Below, piece after piece: positions 60,799 to 64,000 of a DNA stretch of 64,000 bases (position 1 is the stretch's first letter; every line of letters begins with the position of its first letter). The DNA lies in contig CAVZQU010000016.1 in assembly GCA_963777515.1 (NCBI GenBank), positions 29,870 to 93,869 of the forward strand, given 5' to 3'. This DNA is from CAVSWT01 sp963777515 (GTDB taxonomy: Bacteria; Bacteroidota; Ignavibacteria; Ignavibacteriales; Ignavibacteriaceae). The position numbers and the translations under genes were made by a program. The notes below the pieces were generated by a model. The model did not search any database, was not told the DNA's origin, and saw only the letters and a list, made by a program, of their open reading frames with translations.

Positions 60799-63700
60799 CT
60801 ATTTCATTCTGTAGTTCAATCGTTTTGAAAATGCAGTTACAATTTTGCAGTAGGTTTGAATTTCATCAAGCGAAAGTTCTCTTCCTTTTCTGTCCTTCAG
60901 CCATTTTTCACAGACTTGGTATCCGCCGATTTGGTATTGCCAAACTTCTTCTGAAATGCCATCAAAATATTGCGTTTTGTTAATGTACACTTTTCCTGAT
61001 TTGTCATGATGACGTTTCGGCATGCTCTGTGAGCTCGACAGTTGAATCATCGGCTTTTCTACTTTGTTGCTGCCTTCGATAGGAAACTGTGAAATTGTTT
61101 TATCTAATTCTTTCGACTTTAATAAATGCAAATCCGCAAGCTGCTTGCCGAGTTTACCGAGTTGAATAAAAAGTTTGTAATCATTTGTGAAAGGAACACG
61201 CGGAAAATCTATTTTAAGAAACTCTGCATATTTTGTGCGGTAAGTGTTGCTGTAAAGAACAGCATAGATGTAATAAAAAATTTCTTCCGGGTACGTTACT
61301 TCTTTTTTAGTAGAAATTTCAGTTTTTATTTACTCTCAAACAATTCCGGTTTTATATTTGGCTTTTTCTCTCCGCTTTCATGTTCGCTGAATAAATCTTT
61401 TTTATCGGTTTCAGGATAAATATAAAGTGGGAAATACATAATTCTCCACCTTTTCTGTATAGAGATTATAATCTAATAATTGTCACTGATACAAAACAAT
61501 ATTGCCAATAATTATCCGAACCATACAGATACTGCCGACCCAAAAATAGCAATATTTTCTTTAACATATGGCGCATAATTGCCTCTTGGGGTCATGTAAA
61601 ATCCCCTCGATTTTCCAGTATAATAAGTATATCGAATATCAAATGGACGGTATAAGAATATTAGCTAAATGACTTTTGCTTAATCCACTTTCTTCTAAAT
61701 CTTTTTGTGCAAATTCGATTTTCCAATCTCTTGAATCCTTACCGAGATTATAAGTTTGTCTTGCTAATTCAGTTTCAAGCCTTGCAAAATTTTGAACTCG
61801 TTTCCAAATTTCATCTTCAGTCCAACCAATTGTTAATGCATCTCTACCTGTCACAATACCAACACTATTCACTGGAAATATTTCTGTAATTTTTAAATAG
61901 GCTTGATAATTTTTCTGTAGTCTCTGATCTTGAGGAATAAATAAATAGAACTCACTATTCGGTACTAGTTTATTCCATTTAACATTATTAATGTAGTGCT
62001 TGTTAAGCCAATCATATTTGTTTTCTCTTAAACCATAAATTTCGTAATGAAATATTGATTTTGCTTTCTATTTTTATTCTTGATAAAGAATGCAATCGCA
62101 ACACCCTGCTGAATATCAAAAACATTTTCATCTTTACTTCCGTCAAGTGCTTTTTCTTTTTTTAAACTATTTCCGTGCAAATCAAGAATATAAATTTCAT
62201 CAAAGCTGTTCATCAAAGACTGACGCATTCCCCGGAAAGTAGGATTATCGAGATAGCTGTGGTTAGTAATAAATCCTAATACGCCTTCACCGGCTTCATC
62301 AATTTTCCATTGTGAAAAGCGGATAAACTTAACATAATCATCTTGCAATCCTTTTGGGTTTTTTTCGCCAAGAGGTTTCCCATCAACTTGATAGTATTCT
62401 TTAATTACGTCAGAAATCCATTCTCCCTTATTTGAAGAATCATAGGAATAAGGCGGATTGCCAAGAACAACAAGAATAGGAACTTGCTTTTTAACTTTTC
62501 CGGCTTCGTGGCTTTCGTGGGAGAGTGACGACATCCCGGGAAATTTAGATTCATCTAAGTTCTTTCATTTCGAGTGTATTGGTCAAATAATATTTTACAC
62601 GCTCATCGTCTTCCATTCTGTAGCCAAGTTCTTCTAAAAGAAATGACATTTTCATATGCCCGATTGCATAAGGAGCCATCATCAATTCAAATGCATAATA
62701 GTTTTGTAGGATTTGATCTTTAAGAAATGATTTAACAGCGCCTTTGCCGTATTTGCTTTCAAATTCTTCAACTGCTGTTTCTATTGCTTTTGCTAAAAAG
62801 CCGAGTGTTCCTCCGGCGGGATCGAGCAAAGTTACATTCTTGGAGGCAAGGCCGTCAGAGATATTAAACTTGTCTTTAAGTATTTGATGAAGCGAACGGA
62901 CAATAAAAGATACAACCGGTTCGGGTGTATAATAAACGCCTCGCTTTTCTCTTGTCTTTGGATCATAAACCGAAAGGAATGTTTCGTAAAAATGCAAAAC
63001 CGGGTCACTTCCTTTGCCTTCGTGATAATATTGATCGAGAATCTTTTTTGCATCTGCCGCATTTAGAACTTCCGCAATATCATCAATTATAACTTCCATC
63101 TGCTGAGGTAAGTCTTCCAAAGAAATAAATTTGAAAACGTCTCTTAAAATTCCGATTGATTTAGGTATAAAATTATAAGCAAGCTTTCTGCTGAATTCTT
63201 TTCCGGCACGTAAACGGGCGGCAAACAAACCGTAAGTAATAGTCTGCGAATATAAATCTGCAAATTCATCTTCATTAATTCCGGCAATTAAAAACTCTTT
63301 AAAGGCTGAATAAAAACCTTGAATAGATTCAGTGCCGGATTTTAATTCCTCACTTACAATTTCATCTTTTAAAAACTTAGTTCTTTTAGCAAGCTCAACA
63401 GCAAGTGTCTTGGCTGTGTAAGTTTTGGGAAGGGAGAAATCTAAAAATCTTGAAAGCAGTTCAAATAATTTATCTTCATTTTCAAGCGGCGGAACAGTTG
63501 AGAGCTTTTTAATTACAAACGGACGTGCAATTGAAACTTTATCAAAAAGTTCACCTTCTCTATAAAATCGAAATTCAGTGAAGTTTGTTAGAATAACATT
63601 CGGGAAGGTGGATAAATATCGTTTCAAGCTGTTCGCTGTCTTCAATTCTGTCAAGGTCAACGCCTAAATCTTTTGCTTCAATGTAACCAATTATTTTTTG

Positions 63701-63895
63701 TCTGCCGTCCCAAACTCTAAAATCCGGGTTGCCTGCTTCTGTTTTTTTAGGAAGAATAGTTATATCAATTTTCTTTTTTCTCTTGGATTGCGAAAACTCT
63801 CTTAAAAATTCTGCAAGATATTCATAGTAAGATTCCTCTCTTGCATCGCCTTTTTGATAGGCCTTAAAAAGATTTGATAAATATTTTTTTGTCAT
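60799..63895 (-). pseudogene. type IIG-like restriction-modification protein, many frameshifts
   Basis: About 1030 residues if restored, from MTKKYLSNLFKAYQKGDARE at 63895. A PD-(D/E)XK nuclease signature is seen (GNPDFRVWDGRQKIIGYIEAKD, shown by PDF...EAK). The adenine methyltransferase has motif I LLDPAGGTLGF (near 62810) and motif IV GNPPYSY (near 62455). A C-terminal target-recognition region includes YRPFDIRYTYYTGKSRGFY and EEIFYYIYAVLYSNTYRTKY. Breaks are seen near 63630, 62555, 62045, 61660, 61560, 61480, 61440 and 61330. It would cut and methylate one DNA site. At this break density it may be truly dead. Confidence 0.8.
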
Positions 63896-64000
63896 AGGAT
63901 TATAAGAAAAAGAAAAACATTCAAGACAACCCTCATCTTGAGAGAAGATTTTTAATTGCGAAGGTTATTATACAAAAATCAGTAAAATAATAGAAAAAGT
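63896..64000. other. upstream region of the restriction-modification gene
   Basis: About 100 bases to the window edge, AT-rich, probably holding the promoter. No further gene start was seen. Confidence 0.4.

Overview
The window looks like a piece of an Ignavibacteria-type genome (Bacteroidota/Chlorobi/Ignavibacteriota side). The basis is AT-rich DNA and three large secreted proteins ending in a type IX secretion (T9SS) sorting domain of the YPNPFNP...DILGREVATL...KKMILL form. It also carries a Bacteroidota-style GlmU-like nucleotidyltransferase, a type B bL31 and RodZ/LolA/UppP-style envelope genes. No rRNA, tRNA or CRISPR array was seen. The placement is inferred from protein style, not from a marker search.

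Layout. 1-4082 (+): an alpha-2-macroglobulin cut by the window edge, ending at a terminator. 4265-12411 (-): housekeeping run glmU-like, rsmB, rodZ, ligA, a DUF6913/GT9-like gene, a STAS protein and an Na+/solute symporter. 12527-18113 (-): RND efflux system (adaptor, pump, TolC). 18256-19855 (-): bL31 and an ECF sigma/anti-sigma pair. 19856-20356: repeats, including a 115-bp MITE-like element. 20357-27041 (-): NSS transporter with a hidden small subunit, holA, cyclophilin, uppP, beta-barrel protein, YbhN-like flippase and lolA. 27269-35012 (-): heme cluster ccsA/hemX-like, hemA, hemC, lipoprotein, tetR, hemD, hemE, hemN. From about 35 kb the content becomes accessory: DUF1361, prohibitin, lipoproteins, a T9SS serine hydrolase and a T9SS subtilase with duplicated tails and GNAT genes, then the CsrA-kinase gene. 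After that come a BrnT/BrnA toxin-antitoxin module, small enzymes, a second sigma/anti-sigma pair, an Xre-regulated membrane protein, a T9SS esterase and a broken restriction-modification gene at the right end.

Most striking is 46571-48742: one uninterrupted frame encoding an apparently complete CsrA RNA-binding domain at the N-terminus of a PAS-PAS-HisKA-HATPase-REC hybrid histidine kinase. The CsrA part aligns with E. coli CsrA without gaps and keeps L4, R6, V40, R44 and E46. Such a protein could couple two-component sensing directly to post-transcriptional control. A GGA-containing hairpin lies just upstream of its start.

Two further themes stand out. First, the right half shows three local partial duplications, each flanking a block of accessory genes (T9SS tail plus GNAT; the 3' end of a DUF1330 gene around brnTA; a signal-peptide segment around the esterase and VOC genes). 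Second, at least twenty genes, including ligA, rsmB, holA and uppP, are interrupted by single-base indels, often in homopolymers. This points to uncorrected long-read errors rather than true loss, so broken essential genes should be read as intact in the organism. The restriction-modification gene is disrupted much more densely and may be genuinely decaying.
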